From: Acanthacorydalis orientalis
Lineage: Eukaryota; Arthropoda; Insecta; Megaloptera; Corydalidae
Reading direction: 5' to 3'
Assembly (NCBI GenBank): GCA_034766995.1
Contig: CM068316.1
Location: 16,909,090 to 16,973,089 of the forward strand
DNA length: 64,000 nt
Of this stretch, positions 13,539 to 26,803 are shown piece by piece. The position numbers and the translations under genes are program-made. Positions within the stretch are counted from its first letter, which is position 1; each line of letters opens with the position of its first letter. The notes under the pieces were generated by a model, which saw only the letters and a list, made by a program, of their open reading frames with translations, was not told the origin of the DNA and ran no database searches.

Positions 13539-13574
<36 letters not shown>
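11727..13574. other. AT-rich spacer with many simple repeats
   Basis: Simple repeats: (TA)n at 11726-11757; (GATA/GA)n at 12285-12345; (TA)n-(CA)n-(TA)n from 12526 to 12660; (TA)n at 13041-13064, 13120-13150 and 13542-13574. No gene or transposon end recognised between them. Confidence 0.6.
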
Positions 13575-13580
<6 letters not shown>

Positions 13581-13815
13581 AATGGACGGGACATATCGCA
13601 AGAAGAGAGGACAACCGATGGACAAGAGAAATTATTGACTGGGAACCAAGGAATATAAAAAGATCCAGAAAGAGACCAATGAACAGATGGGATAAGGATA
13701 TTAAAAACTTTCTTGGAAATCTATGGAAAAGAGAGGCACTGAATTGAACAAAATGGAAAATCATGGAAGAGGCCTTTATCCAGCACTGGATTAACAGAAG
13801 CTGAAGATGATGATG

Positions 13816-13873
<58 letters not shown>
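13575..13873 (+). mobile_element. RTE-like LINE 3' fragment, second copy
   Basis: Starts abruptly at the end of a (TA)n tract and matches the last part of the LINE at 6202-7216: HVARREDNRWTREIIDWEPR, KDIKNFLGNLWKREALN, EEAFIQHWINRS and a stop near 13803. A 6-bp deletion lies near its start relative to the first copy. The 3' tail is GAAGATGATGATGGTGATA followed by a (TA)n tract of about 54 bp to 13873. By eye the two copies are roughly 95% alike, so they come from the same source family. It encodes no enzyme activity. Confidence 0.92.
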
Positions 13874-13877
<4 letters not shown>

Positions 13878-14416
13878 CTATTTAACTTTCTGTTAAACAT
13901 TATATTACATTTAAATAAAAGTAAAATTTAATTTATAAAATTTAAAAATGTATTAGTTTTGTTGCATTCTAAATATCGAATTCGATAATCTCGTGAAGAT
14001 GATTATATTTTGACGAATTAAAACTTATCCAAATTTCACCACTTATGTATAAAATTAGAATCTACAGCTAGCTCTACAAAAATTATTTACTATTTTCCTA
14101 ATTAATTGTATATAAGCCAATATTGACATACAACAAGGAGCACAAGTTATCATCGAACGACTAGAATTTATTCTATAGTTTTCAGACATGTAAATTCTAT
14201 TATAAAAGTAAAAAAAATTAAATAAATACATTTTTTATGGATGAATCAGTATAAAATACATCAATTGAAGCATTCTTTTGCTTCCTGCAATGAAATAAAA
14301 AGAATCACTTTTTATTAAAAAAGTTGTAATGTCTAACAGAAAATTAATAATCTACTCGTACTATAATCTTTAATAAGTTTTTGAATGGTTTCAAACGAAT
14401 GAATTATTCTATTTAG

Positions 14417-14453
<37 letters not shown>

Positions 14454-15005
14454 ATCTCTAATAAAGAAAAACGATGGTGATCATTTCGTAATCTGCAACT
14501 GATATGATTTTTTCTATTAAAACCAGTTTAAACCACATATATAGAATAAATACCTGTAATTTAGATTTTTTATACAGTGAACTTACGCATATATTTTAAT
14601 TATTTTATAGAATTTATTTTTAATACGAGTTGTTTCCTTTTAACGAACACATTAATAAATATATAGTATTTTTGTCAACTACAATATAACTGTAAATTGT
14701 AATATGTATATAATATAAATGAAATATTATACGAGAAAAAAATATAACTAAAATTTAATTACGTTCGTATAAAAGTCCGTCAATTATTTTTGATTCAATT
14801 TACAAACAATTTTAATAATATACCAATAGAGTGGCAGATATTTAATAATGGTATCAACAGAGTTGTTCATTTTTCATACAAAAGTTTAGCGTATCCAATC
14901 ACCCTAAGGGAGTTAAGTCTCGGAAGATTATATAAGAATTATAGATAATCGTATGTGCCTAGGGGAGAAGAGAATTTATTAAAAATCTCAGTGTAAAATA
15001 AATTA
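13874..15005. other. AT-rich spacer, nothing recognised
   Basis: Contains a (TA)n tract at 14422-14447. No coding or transposon signal recognised. Confidence 0.55.
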
Positions 15006-15735
15006 CAGATAAGCCCCATATAACATCATTTTTACAATACGGTTTCGCTCTAATACGGTTCGAGAATCGTAGGAACTTACAGTACAACAGGACATTCCTA
15101 CAAAACGATTTCGATCTAACACGGTTTGAGAATTGGAGAAATTTGGTGGAAATGGCATGTGAGATAAACCAAATTAATTCGGAGGACGATAACAGATGGA
15201 AACGTTGAAGTTTAAAATTTTATTCCAAAAAAATACAGGAAAACAAAACTTAGCTGAATAATGGGAGTTCTATTTTTTAAATGCAGATTCTTCCACTAAA
15301 AGAAGAGCAAAATTTAAGAGAATTTCACAAATACGTAGCTCCATACAACGGAATTCATAACGATCGCTTAGGTAAAAGCAAACAACATAAAATAATAGAT
15401 TATTTGCAAAAGGAAGAGCATAGAAATCAAGATGCTGCAGAAGAAAACTCAGAAGATGAAGATATTTTACCAGAAGGAATATTCTCTCGTTTAATAGTGT
15501 TTAGCAGTGATGAACAACAAAGCATTACGTTATATTAACATGTCATACTTTTGATCAATTATTGATTGTTTTAATAAGCATATTTCTCTTAATCATGAAA
15601 AGTAAATAGTATAGTTTTGTGAATATTTGGAACTTAACCCTGTTTTTTTATTCTACTTCTTTGTTTTGCATAACACGAATTTGCATAACACAGCATTTTA
15701 GGAACCTAACGATCGTGTTATAAGAGGGTTACCTG
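15006..15735. mobile_element. Pogo/Tigger-like DNA element, internally reduced
   Basis: About 730 bp between TA duplications (15004-15005 and 15736-15737). The left end begins CAGATAAGCCCCATATAACA; the reverse complement of the right end begins CAGGTAACCCTCTTATAACA. The CAG start, the ATAAC words inside the ends and the TA target are typical of pogo/Tigger elements (family knowledge). The interior holds an 85-codon plus-strand frame (15281-15538) with an acidic stretch (AAEENSEDEDI). It may be a remnant of the transposase C-terminal tail, but I could not match a specific domain. The DDE core is missing, so the element is non-autonomous. Confidence 0.78.
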
Positions 15736-15824
15736 TATTAATAAATTTTAAGATTCGGACATTCATGATATTCTTAAGATCCTCCTGAAAAGATGCATTT
15801 CAACATGTGACTACACCAAGCAAA

Positions 15825-15920
<96 letters not shown>

Positions 15921-16228
15921 ATTCGAGCTTATTTAGCTTTGAAGTAAATCTTTTTCTTGATAAAACACGAAGTTATAGTTTCCGATCGAATTGTTAGCAT
16001 ATGGAATTGCTGACTAATGTGTTTGAATTTTATGTTTAACTTTCGACATATGCCAATTTTCAATGATAAAGACATTGTCTAGAATCTTTCTCATAAACTT
16101 GAAATGTTAACGACGTAAAATATCTGAATAAAAAATACATTAGACTATAAAAAACAATATTGTGTTTAATCTACACTTTTGGTCAATCATTATTTTTACT
16201 TAAATTCAAAAAATTAAAAAAAAAATTA
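15736..16228. other. AT-rich spacer with (CA)n-(TA)n tract
   Basis: A (CA)n tract (about 15829-15856) continues directly as (TA)n to 15919. Nothing else recognised. Confidence 0.6.
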
Positions 16229-16307
16229 TTGGTCAGTAGAGAAATAATTGCGGCTCATGACATTCAAATTAATATAAATAACCGCAACTATTTTTCTACC
16301 GACCTAA
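16229..16307. mobile_element. 79-bp miniature of family A mariner
   Basis: Only the two terminal regions of family A remain, joined almost back to back: left end TTGGTCAGTAGAGAAATAAT, right end ACTATTTTTCTACCGACCTAA, with TA on each side. The internal bases (GACATTCAAATTAATATAAA) come from the 3' subterminal region in reverse orientation. It parallels human MADE1, an 80-bp miniature of Hsmar1 (established knowledge). The overlapping plus-strand frame 16160-16534 is a chance frame. Confidence 0.85.
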
Positions 16308-17655
16308 TATTTTTAAAATTAATTTTAACACTTATATTTAAGTTTAATCCTCAATTTTACGAATTATATGATTTTTCTTTAACGGGGTCAAAAAATTATA
16401 ATAAAATTTCGTTTTACATAACAAGATTTCATTACTGTATTTTATTTTTACAATATCGTATATATAAAAAAAAAGAAAGAAAGAGAGAAATGATATGTAC
16501 ATATAAAATTAAATTGTTAATAGTTAATAATTGAAAGTTATTTTTATTTTCTTATAACGTAAAAACAATATTTAACAAAATCACAGTGGAAAAAATATTT
16601 TTTGTATTGCTATAAAATCATCTTTTCCGAACATTAATTTCGAATCTCTTTAAAAATTAATCATGCTTTTAACGCTATAAAGGAATTAATATTTTAAATA
16701 TCCAGTAAATAATAAATCACTATATTAATTAACATAAATAAATCACAAACAATACAAAAAATGCCTTTTTACTGTTGTATTTTTAAATCACATCAAGGTA
16801 GACATAACTTTTAAATCTGGCACGAGGGATGTTCGTTTCTTTAAACTAACAAGAAAATTTAATTTTGCGAACATTTTTAGCAGTTCTTTTAGTATCCATT
16901 GTTCTAGTTTAATAATTCATAAGAGAAGCATGGAAATGAGAGTAGTACACTTTCATGGAGAGTGCAGTTTTAACATTTGGCAAACGTTAGTCGGTAGAAC
17001 GATAATAAATTTGAATGAAACGTTTTTCACCACGTTATAAAACTGATCATCAAAAGAGTATAGAAAACATAAAGTACATTTGTAGAAAAGTTACATGTCT
17101 AAAGCACAATAGAGCAAATTTAGGTTATTCAACTAAATGACATACATTTGAATCTTTTTATTAATTTTTATATCACACTGTACCATATTTATTAAAAAAA
17201 TAAAGTTGCTATACACAGTTATGAAACCTATATTCTTTATAGTTATATGTAATTAAATACAACTTAACATAGATTCATGTGCATACAAACTATTCAGACG
17301 TTTAATTAAGATCAGTGATATATCATAACTGAGGGACAATAATTAAGGAAGTACTTTATAAATGAGTTCACAAATTTTTAATTAAAAATGAAAATATATC
17401 ATTTAATTACAAATATTTGATAACTATATATATATATATATATATATATAATAATAATAATATTCCGTCGGCAAGACTGATTAAAGTCATGAAAAATTTT
17501 GTTGTTTTCCTCTTGCCTCTACACCCCCTTCTTTCATCATAAAGTCGTAATTTTTTCGATTTCAGTCGAACATTAACGATTAGTGAATAATGGATTAATG
17601 TTAATGAATATCATTGTATATAAATAATCGAATAAATTTAACTCGTTTTATTAAA
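16308..17655. other. AT-rich spacer, nothing recognised
   Basis: A (TA)n tract lies at 17424-17450. Around 16920-17060 composition is slightly more mixed, but I recognise no feature. Confidence 0.5.
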
Positions 17656-17730
17656 ATATTAATAACAGTACTGATGGGGGAGCGATCGTAATGACCGAGG
17701 GCAGAGTCCTCTGAGGATCGGAGCCCTCTA

Positions 17731-17731
<1 letters not shown>
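17656..17731 (+). mobile_element. GC-rich module, possible Helitron 3' terminus
   Basis: A GC-rich patch in AT-rich DNA, ending GAGCCCTCTAG followed by T. The repeated AGGGC/GCCCT words can pair as an imperfect hairpin immediately before CTAG, the arrangement of Helitron 3' ends (hairpin, then CTRR, inserted at A|T). Similar GC-rich modules at 24784-24958, 35625-35705 and 57235-57318 share words such as GAGCRAAGCGAGT and AGGGG-CCCCT, but their final bases do not fit CTRR cleanly. The 5' boundary is unknown. Confidence 0.4.
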
Positions 17732-17764
<33 letters not shown>

Positions 17765-18987
17765 GAATATTTATTTAAATTAGTTCTCTTTTTATATTTA
17801 TATTAGTACTACAATTAATACAATTATAAATTTCTTTAAATGTTGATACAATAGTTCTATGATCATATTTTTAAATAAACAGAACGCTGCAATCAACTAA
17901 ACACACATTGTAGACAAGAAGTAATTATTTATTCAAAATGGTTATATATTATATTAATTGTGAATTCCTTGTCATTTGATAGTTATATTTTAAAACAAAT
18001 AATTATTGATAGTATTCAGTTAAATATTTTTTTCCTATAATATTTTAATAGTTTTTAATTGTTAAATACTTTCTTGATAATATTTTATTAATTTTTCAAA
18101 ATATCTATTAATTAAATCAATGTTTTTACTTATTTAGAATATTATCTGCTTAGAACCAAAAAAGTACGCACGAAATATTGTTTACTTTTTCATGATAAAT
18201 AGTAATTAATTTTTTTCTGAATGAAATTTGACTCTTTAATTTTGTTTAACTAAAATATAGTATTAAATGTTACTATACTAAAATTAATTTTAATGTTAAA
18301 TTACAGCTTTAGTATAAATAAAAAGAATATATTTTCAATTCAGTCAAAATTGACTTCACACTTTCATATAACGCATTTTTATTTTCATAACACACATTTC
18401 TTTCTTAACTATGTTATGTTCTCGTGGCATATTATAGTAATCAATCATTATTTATTAGATCATTTTAAGAACACCTTTATTGTTAAAATATTGGTTCTCC
18501 GTTCTACTTTTTCAAAACTGTCTACTACAGAATTCATGTGTTTACATGCTACGGAAATTATACGTTTTATAACTGTCTTATTTCTAATTGTTTTTGAAAG
18601 AATTACATTTGCAATTTACTCGACTAGTGCGGAAATTTATGTATAATTAAAAGAAAATAAAGAAATGAAAAAGAGTATTACTAAACTAACAAAATAATTA
18701 AAAAACTAAAACACATAAAAATGAAAACAATTTGTTCGAAATTTGATTTTTAGGTATAACAATTTCAAGTACTATTTTTCGCAAATAAAGTGGAATACCT
18801 ATACCACATTATTCAATAGACTGTTTCATATTATGCTTCAAATTTTAGAAATATAAGTTCCTCTTTTCTTAAAGAATGGAATTTCTAGGAAAAAAGTTAA
18901 GTTGGAACTTCTTCGTTATTTAATAAAATAGTACAAAGTACAACTTATATGTACCAACCAGTTATAATTAAGTCTACTCTCATAATA

Positions 18988-19021
<34 letters not shown>

Positions 19022-19034
19022 CAATATCTATCTA

Positions 19035-19078
<44 letters not shown>

Positions 19079-19627
19079 TATGTATCAATATATACGTATG
19101 CGTGTGTATTAAGATATGATCTTTCAAAACATCTGAAATTACTTTCTTCTCTATGAACCTCACTTATCTTGAAATAAAAAATATATAACAAAAAGCATGT
19201 TTTCTCCATATGATTGATTCAAAAATAATTACATTATTTAAATTTTCAAAACAATTTAAAAAATATATATTTTAATAATCTATACTATATCTTTAGAAAT
19301 AGTATACAAAATATTAAATACTATCTCTAAATGAGCATAGAATTAAAATCACTAAAAAATTCAGATCTTTATAAATCATCACTGTTAAGACAAAAATAAT
19401 TACAATTACTATGAATAAATTCTCAAATATTAAAATAAAAAAAAAGAGAAATACATTAAACATTCGAATCACGTACATTTCGGGAAGAAATTTGATCAAT
19501 ACACGATAATAAAAATCACAGTACTAAATATACAAATTCTTTGAATTATAAACGAACAATAAGTAAATCTCAAAATGGATAATTTAAAGCAAACAAAATG
19601 TAAAACTATACAAGTCAACAGAAATAC

Positions 19628-19664
<37 letters not shown>

Positions 19665-20375
19665 TGTGTGTGTGTGTCTGTGTGTGTGTATGGGTGTGTG
19701 GGTGCGTCTGCGTGTGTGAATATATATATATATATATACTTTTATTATTTAAGTGTGTGTGAATATATATATATATATATACTTTTATTATTTAAGTAAA
19801 GTTTTTTGAAATTAAATAGATTAAAAAACCCTATTTTATTACAAGCAACTGATTTCTTCTAAAAATTTTTTTTTGTCTTCCAATACGTTTTAATATTTAG
19901 AAGGCAAAAAAATAGGTAGATATATATATATATATATAAAGTAATAACAATAAAATACCGTTCATTTTTGTTTGTCCACTTTTATCAAATATATTATTCG
20001 TTAACTGATGATTAAAACAAAATTTCGGCTTGGTTTTAAATCACTAAGTATAATGATAGCAGAACAAAATAATATTAAATCTATATCAATATATTAATTA
20101 TCTTAAACTAACGATTATTGGAAATACCGCAACATCACTGTATAACATTCATTTACTGTTCATAACCGAAGTCAATATAAATGTCTATAGGATCTAAATA
20201 GAATAAAACTAACGTATAAAGAAAATTTTGAAAATTATGTTATAAATTTTGAGTAAATTATGTATTGTTTTTTTATAGCATTAAAATTTATATATACTAA
20301 AAGTGATAAAAAACCACAAAAATATTTTAAAACTTATTTTAATTCTGCCTAAACTGATACTGAGTTAGTTTAAGT

Positions 20376-20428
<53 letters not shown>

Positions 20429-20459
20429 AAATTTTCTATATATATATATATATATGTAC

Positions 20460-20510
<51 letters not shown>

Positions 20511-20654
20511 GATAGATAATTTTCTATTTATATATATATATATATAGATAGATAAATTTTCATCATACATTGAATTTCCTTCTTTGAAAGAATTAAAAAC
20601 TAGTTAGAGTTGAGGTTTCAGCACACACTATATTATTATCATTTTTCACATATT

Positions 20655-20723
<69 letters not shown>

Positions 20724-20923
20724 GACTAATAATTATAAAATATTCCAATAAAACTGAAATACTTCATCACTTCAATTTTATAAATAATTCAGAGTTGTTT
20801 ATTAACCACATCAAACACTACATTTTCTAAAAAACAGATATTTTTTGTAATTGCTAATGTTCACAGAAAATGAACTTTACTTTTACTTCTTCAGAACAAT
20901 ATAAATTAGTATCTTTAATTATT

Positions 20924-20965
<42 letters not shown>

Positions 20966-21485
20966 ATATATATAATATCATGAATCTTAATAAACTTCAT
21001 GTTTGAAATTTGTCAATTATTACCCTAACAATATTGTAATTAAAAAAAAAAACACACACACTTAAGAAAAAATACATGTACAAAATAGCGACAAATACTA
21101 TAAACCCAATTTAAAAAAATGACTTTCGTCTAATTTGTTCAAATATAAATTGTTATAAACTTGTTACAAAATATGTAAGGAGACAAATATAATTAATTGC
21201 GTCATCGTAAGATTTGATTTTTATTCAAGAAACCGTATAATTTCTTTACGAGCATAAAAGCGTTTTCATAAACGCATCAAACCAATTAAAAATATAAATC
21301 TTATTATAACTTTGAAATTAAAAAGTCTCCAATAATAAGCAATTAACTTTAAACAAAGCGTTTGTGTGTAATGAAGCTAATTTTAAAATTCAGTGAATTA
21401 AAATGTACGTCCGGTGTTGAATAAAGTTCATGGAACAAATTGTAATATTTAAAAAATAGAAAATAATAATATGTAATAGTATGTA

Positions 21486-21538
<53 letters not shown>

Positions 21539-21829
21539 AGGCACATATGAATAAGAAATTATATAACAGAAAAATGAACTGATAAATAACACTTAGACAA
21601 TAATTGGAAATATTTAAAAAAAATGATTTCTTAATATGTATTTGAAGACACATATTAAAAATATTTAAGTAAAAGTGTTTAAGAATAGATAGAAGGAACT
21701 TAAAGTAGTTAAAAATGACGGAAGTCAAATTGGCTGTAAATGGTAGATAGTATATTTTTCTTAAATGAAAAAAAGTTTCGATAAACCGAAGACTGAAAAT
21801 AATAATGTTCAATCACGTACCGCATGCAT
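17732..21829. other. AT-rich spacer dominated by microsatellites
   Basis: (GT)n-(TA)n at 17732-17764; (CT)n-(TA)n at 18989-19086; (TA)n at 19632-19661; mixed TA arrays at 20380-20550, 20656-20716, 20930-20975; (TA)n at 21492-21534. The 117-codon frame at 18293-18646 consists of AT-rich codons with no recognisable motif and I do not call it a gene. Confidence 0.5.
19712..19797. repeat. Tandem duplication of a 41-43-bp unit
   Basis: Two adjacent copies of a unit made of GTGTGTGAATATA, TA repeats and ACTTTTATTATTTAA. The copies are practically identical, so the duplication is recent. Confidence 0.9.
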
Positions 21830-22090
21830 TGTAGTGGTGATTTCAACGAACACGTCAAATGCGATCGAGTCAACTGTGACAACCACTTGTTCACGACGCG
21901 GCAACGTGTCAGTTCGCGAGCTCAGCAAACACCAACCGGCGACACACGAGCGTGACTGGTCCCCGCTAGACTTTCGGCACACTCGTTCACTGGCGACTGA
22001 GGACGTCGCGTCGCAACGGCGACGACGGCGTCGGCCAGTCGCGTCGCGACGCAAGCGTACAGCGACGCCGTCACGAGCCGGCACATAGTT
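21830..22090 (-). promoter_or_regulatory. CpG-rich island, candidate promoter and first exon
   Basis: The sharpest composition change in the window: about 250 bases dense in CpG (for example GTCGCGTCGCGACGCAAGCG) inside very AT-rich DNA. Both strands are open by chance of composition. The plus frame is rich in Arg/Ser/Thr, and I recognise no domain in either frame. On the minus strand the island reads into a start codon in fair context (ACTACAATG at about 21828) with a good splice-donor match eight bases later (GCGGTACGTGA). A 5' UTR plus first coding exon spliced into a long intron is therefore plausible. Initiator-like TCAGT words occur on both strands. Alternatives are a GC-rich transposon fragment or a conserved non-coding element. 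Confidence 0.4.
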
Positions 22091-22504
22091 TATCTGAAGA
22101 AAAAAGTTCTTTTAGTCTTAAATCTATACTAATACATATAAATATGTTCATTCATACACACTGATTTTTTGTTATAACGTTAAAAAATACAAAAAAATAA
22201 ATAAAACAATTGTAGATTTAAAATGAACGAGTTGGTGCGTCTTGATTTAAAACATTCAGAGCTTAGCTATTATATCTGGCACAACTTTAATATATAAATG
22301 TATCTAAAAATACAGGCTAGCACGGCTTGACTAATATCGGCTTTTATAAGTGTCAAAGCACTCAAAGCCATAACCTGTATTCGTTAGAACATTTTATATT
22401 CATAATTTGTATAACGTTGTAAAAACAAATTTGTTTTTTTTTATTTGTATTTAATATTATTAATCATCATGTAAACTATCGTATGTTCATAACATAATAA
22501 TTTA

Positions 22505-22550
<46 letters not shown>

Positions 22551-22677
22551 ATGCAGCTAGCTAATAAAAATACGGCTAGCACGAATTCAATGTTAAATTT
22601 CAACGAACTTGCTAAGCCATAGTATCCATTGTAGTCATGATCACATGCACTAAAAATACTACGTTTTTATTGGTTAA
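22091..22677. other. AT-rich spacer with a short dispersed word
   Basis: The phrase AAAAATAC(A)GGCTAGCACG occurs at about 22308 and again at about 22566, suggesting two fragments of an unidentified repeat. (TA)n at 22511-22545. Confidence 0.45.
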
Positions 22678-23032
22678 CACGTTCCGTGTCACGTGTACCA
22701 TTTTCGGTACACGTATGAACCTCGTTTCCCTGGCCAAGACATATTTTTGTCATTGATAGATAAAGTCAAGAAAACAATTGTTAGTACGAATAAAAATACA
22801 GTTATTTGCTTGGTATATAATGTATTTTATAGTTTCAACATTAACTCTACTAAATGAATTACTAATATCTATATAATAATTACTAGTAATCACTAATAAA
22901 TAAATTTAAAGCTCACAAAAAATTGAAAATATATAATTTTTATATATTTATCAAACTCTACACCGTATACCATTGTTACCACACGTAGCCTGGTAATGAC
23001 ACTTGTTCAAAAATGGTTTGGCACAGAAAATG
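22678..23032. mobile_element. PiggyBac-like miniature element
   Basis: About 355 bp bounded by TTAA at 22674-22677 and 23033-23036. The left end CACGTTCCGTGTCACGTG and the reverse complement of the right end CATTTTCTGTGCCAAACC share most of the first 13 positions beyond TTAA. TTAA duplication with short imperfect ends is characteristic of piggyBac elements. The interior contains further related words (CGTGTACC, GGTACACG, CCACACGTAGCCTGG) that look like subterminal repeats. No transposase is encoded. Confidence 0.6.
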
Positions 23033-23447
23033 TTAAAAAAAATAATTTGAAACTATATCAGAAATATACAACACTTAATTTCAAGTCAAAACGGACCCTT
23101 ACTGTATACCAAACATGCTATTCAATGTATTTACTTCGAGAATGAAGATTATAAAAAAAGTCAAAAATCAGTTTCCTTCTTATAATCTTGATTGTAATGT
23201 ACTTACTATTTATTCTCGTTTTTTTTTATAAACGTCAGTACAAATAAGTACAGCACATTAATATTTCATTATATTTCAAGTAATGGTTTAATAATTATCA
23301 TAGAAAATAGAACAATTCTTAAATATACATGTTTTAAATGGGTTCTTTTTTTAAAAAAAAACTTGTCAGATGAAACTTTGCTGATTTTTTATAAAAATTT
23401 GTCAGATAGTCACATCGAACCGACATATACATATATATATATATATA

Positions 23448-24110
23448 AACACGAAGTGCGTTTTTAAATTTTGTAATTACCGCCAATTAAATATGCACAA
23501 TGAGACAGCGCATGCGTAATAGCTTTACGTGCTTCATGGGTTAACCATCACGCATTTTTCACCGTCCGATTCTTATTTGATGCCACGTTGAGGGGTTTAT
23601 GATGAATGAAACAATCCCGTAGAAAATCCCGTCAACTGCAAGGTTTTTGCTGTAAGCCGGTTTTGTTAGTAAAAAATAATAGTGCTGATGAAATCCACAG
23701 GAAAGTTTGTGAGATGTATGGATCAAGTGTTATGAATGATAGTAATATTAGGCAATGGTGTCGTTTATTTAAAGAAGGGGGAACAAATATTCATGACGAA
23801 GAGCATATTGGCCGGCCTAGTGTAATTAACAGATGATTTTCTGGAAAAAGTGAGGAGGAAAATTCAAGGAAATCGTCGTTTCATAATTTAAAAATTGTTT
23901 ATTCAATTTCCAGAAGTAAATGTCAGTGATTTATGGCATTATGACAGGAAAGCTAGCCTACAAAAAACTGTACCAGATGAGTACCAGAAATGTTAAACGA
24001 TGCACACAAACAGAAACGTGCCGATTACGATAACCAATTTTTCCAAAGCCAAAAAAATGAAGAAGACTACCTTTTAAGATACATTGTGATCACGTGCATC
24101 ACATGTTTTA
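23448..24110 (+). mobile_element. Decayed mariner, N-terminal and linker remnants
   Basis: A frame at about 23606-23836 encodes the N-terminal HTH region of a mariner transposase: SADEIHRKVCEMYGSSVMND, NIRQWCRLFKEG, and the linker HDEEHIGRPSV. After a stop at 23836 the next blocks follow in other frames: EKVRRKIQGNRR (about 23850-23880), YEIVTGKL-like remains (about 23935), and a block resembling KMLNDAHKQKRADY (about 23990-24030) before the first catalytic-residue region. The catalytic core after about 24110 is missing. Ends are not identified; the left side starts right after a (TA)n tract at 23430-23447. Confidence 0.75.
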
Positions 24111-24744
24111 TACTTTTATAACATTTTATCACAATTTTATACTTTTATAAAAAGGAAAAAGTATATAATTTGTTTTACACTACAATAATTTATATATATC
24201 TACATATATAAAAATGTTCCGTAAAATTTCAAAAAATAAACAAAAAAATTTAAAAAAACGTTATAAATTTTGAATTCAATTATTATTATTGATACCCAAA
24301 ATTATACGAAAAATTATGATATTCTTATCATAACAATTACAATGATTTTTTCCACGAATTTCAAGGGAGTGTGAATCGTTTTATCCTGTTAGTATCTTCA
24401 TAAGTTAGATCGTCCCTCAGAGATGGAGTTTTTATAAAGATCAATCTCTGTCCTTATATTTTGTGTTGTCTGTGTACGAATGGGGAGCCTGATTCGTGGA
24501 ATATGTGGGAAAACGTTCAAAAAATCCACATCTCAATGATAACCAAATTACGTCTCCCTGGAGCATCTCATTTTCATCCTATGTCCCTTCAAAGTCCGTG
24601 CCCGTCACCCCCGATAGTCCGTTGACAATAACAACTACAATTAAATGTGTGACTTTATAAAATAACAGCGTCGCATTACACGAGAATAAAATACTCACTA
24701 ACATTCAATAGCAATAATCATTATATATACATACTATTAACATG

Positions 24745-24783
<39 letters not shown>
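24111..24783. other. AT-rich spacer with a mixed-complexity part
   Basis: 24360-24640 is less AT-biased (ACGTCTCCCTGGAGC, GTGCCCGTCACCCCCG) and may be the body of the element whose GC-rich end is at 24784-24958. (TA)n lies at 24746-24788. Confidence 0.4.
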
Positions 24784-24790
<7 letters not shown>

Positions 24791-24958
24791 GATATTAAAC
24801 GAATATGCGATACCAGCGAGGCGAATTGGGGGTGTAAGCAAATTGGGGGTACGAGCGAAGCGAATAGGGGTGCAAGCAAATTGGGAGTACGAGTAAAGCG
24901 AGCAGGGGCGGAGCCTCCAACGTATAAAGAGAGTATCCAGTAGGGGCAGAACCCTCTA
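24784..24958 (+). repeat. GC-rich module with internal tandem repeats
   Basis: Contains two and a third tandem units of about 39 bp built from GCGAATTGGGGGTGTAAGC, AAATTGGG and GTACGAGCGAAG, then AGCAGGGGCGGAGCC and a small AGGG/CCCT hairpin near 24942-24956. Related in wording to modules at 17656, 35625 and 57235. A Helitron-like terminus is one possibility; the last bases do not match CTRR exactly. Confidence 0.5.
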
Positions 24959-25145
24959 TAATTTATTTATTGTTATCTGTTATCGATGTCTATTAATTTA
25001 CACACATTTAATATTTACTACTGACCCTACCTCACTTTCATAATAGACTGAACTAACAAACGAAGATTACTTCCTCTACTGGAATAACTTTTGAAATTTT
25101 GATTATTCAATTAAGTCGTGAAAACTTAGAACTGTGTCCGTACTA

Positions 25146-25287
25146 TATTTTTGTTATTTAACGGAAATGATTTTAAATGAATTTTATTATTTAATGAATT
25201 TTGTTTATATATATATATATATATATAAACAAAATTCATTAATTAATAAACTTCATTTAAAATCATTTCCGTTAAATAAAAATATTT
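25146..25287. repeat. Near-perfect hairpin, about 68-bp arms
   Basis: Left arm 25146-25215 and right arm 25217-25287 are inverted copies (GTTATTTAACGGAAATGATT against AATCATTTCCGTTAAATAAA), meeting at a short (TA)n tract. Only a few mismatches are visible. It could be a foldback miniature element or a transcribed hairpin. Confidence 0.9.
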
Positions 25288-26442
<1,155 letters not shown>

Positions 26443-26470
26443 TGTTTACTTTGGAATGCAACTCCAAGAA

Positions 26471-26552
26471 TTTAATGTTGATTTATATATATATATCTAT
26501 ATACATATATATATGTATATATATATGTATATAGATATGTACATATATAATG

Positions 26553-26605
<53 letters not shown>

Positions 26606-26648
26606 ATACACATGTATGTATATATATATATATGTATATATATATGTA

Positions 26649-26684
<36 letters not shown>

Positions 26685-26694
26685 CACATGTATG

Positions 26695-26725
<31 letters not shown>

Positions 26726-26730
26726 GTATG

Positions 26731-26763
<33 letters not shown>

Positions 26764-26803
26764 GTAAATATATACATATATATAGATAGATAGATAGATA
26801 GAA
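26471..26803. repeat. 330-bp compound TA/TG array
   Basis: (TA)n interspersed with CATATG, TGTATG and ACACATGTATG words, ending in four GATA units. Reading frames of Tyr-Ile repeats on both strands are artefacts of this array. Confidence 0.95.

Noticed and set aside
16160..16534. 124-codon plus-strand frame
   Set aside because: Runs through the 79-bp mariner miniature and low-complexity AT sequence; accidental.
18293..18646. 117-codon plus-strand frame
   Set aside because: AT-rich codons, no recognisable motif, no splice or promoter signal; fits chance in this composition.
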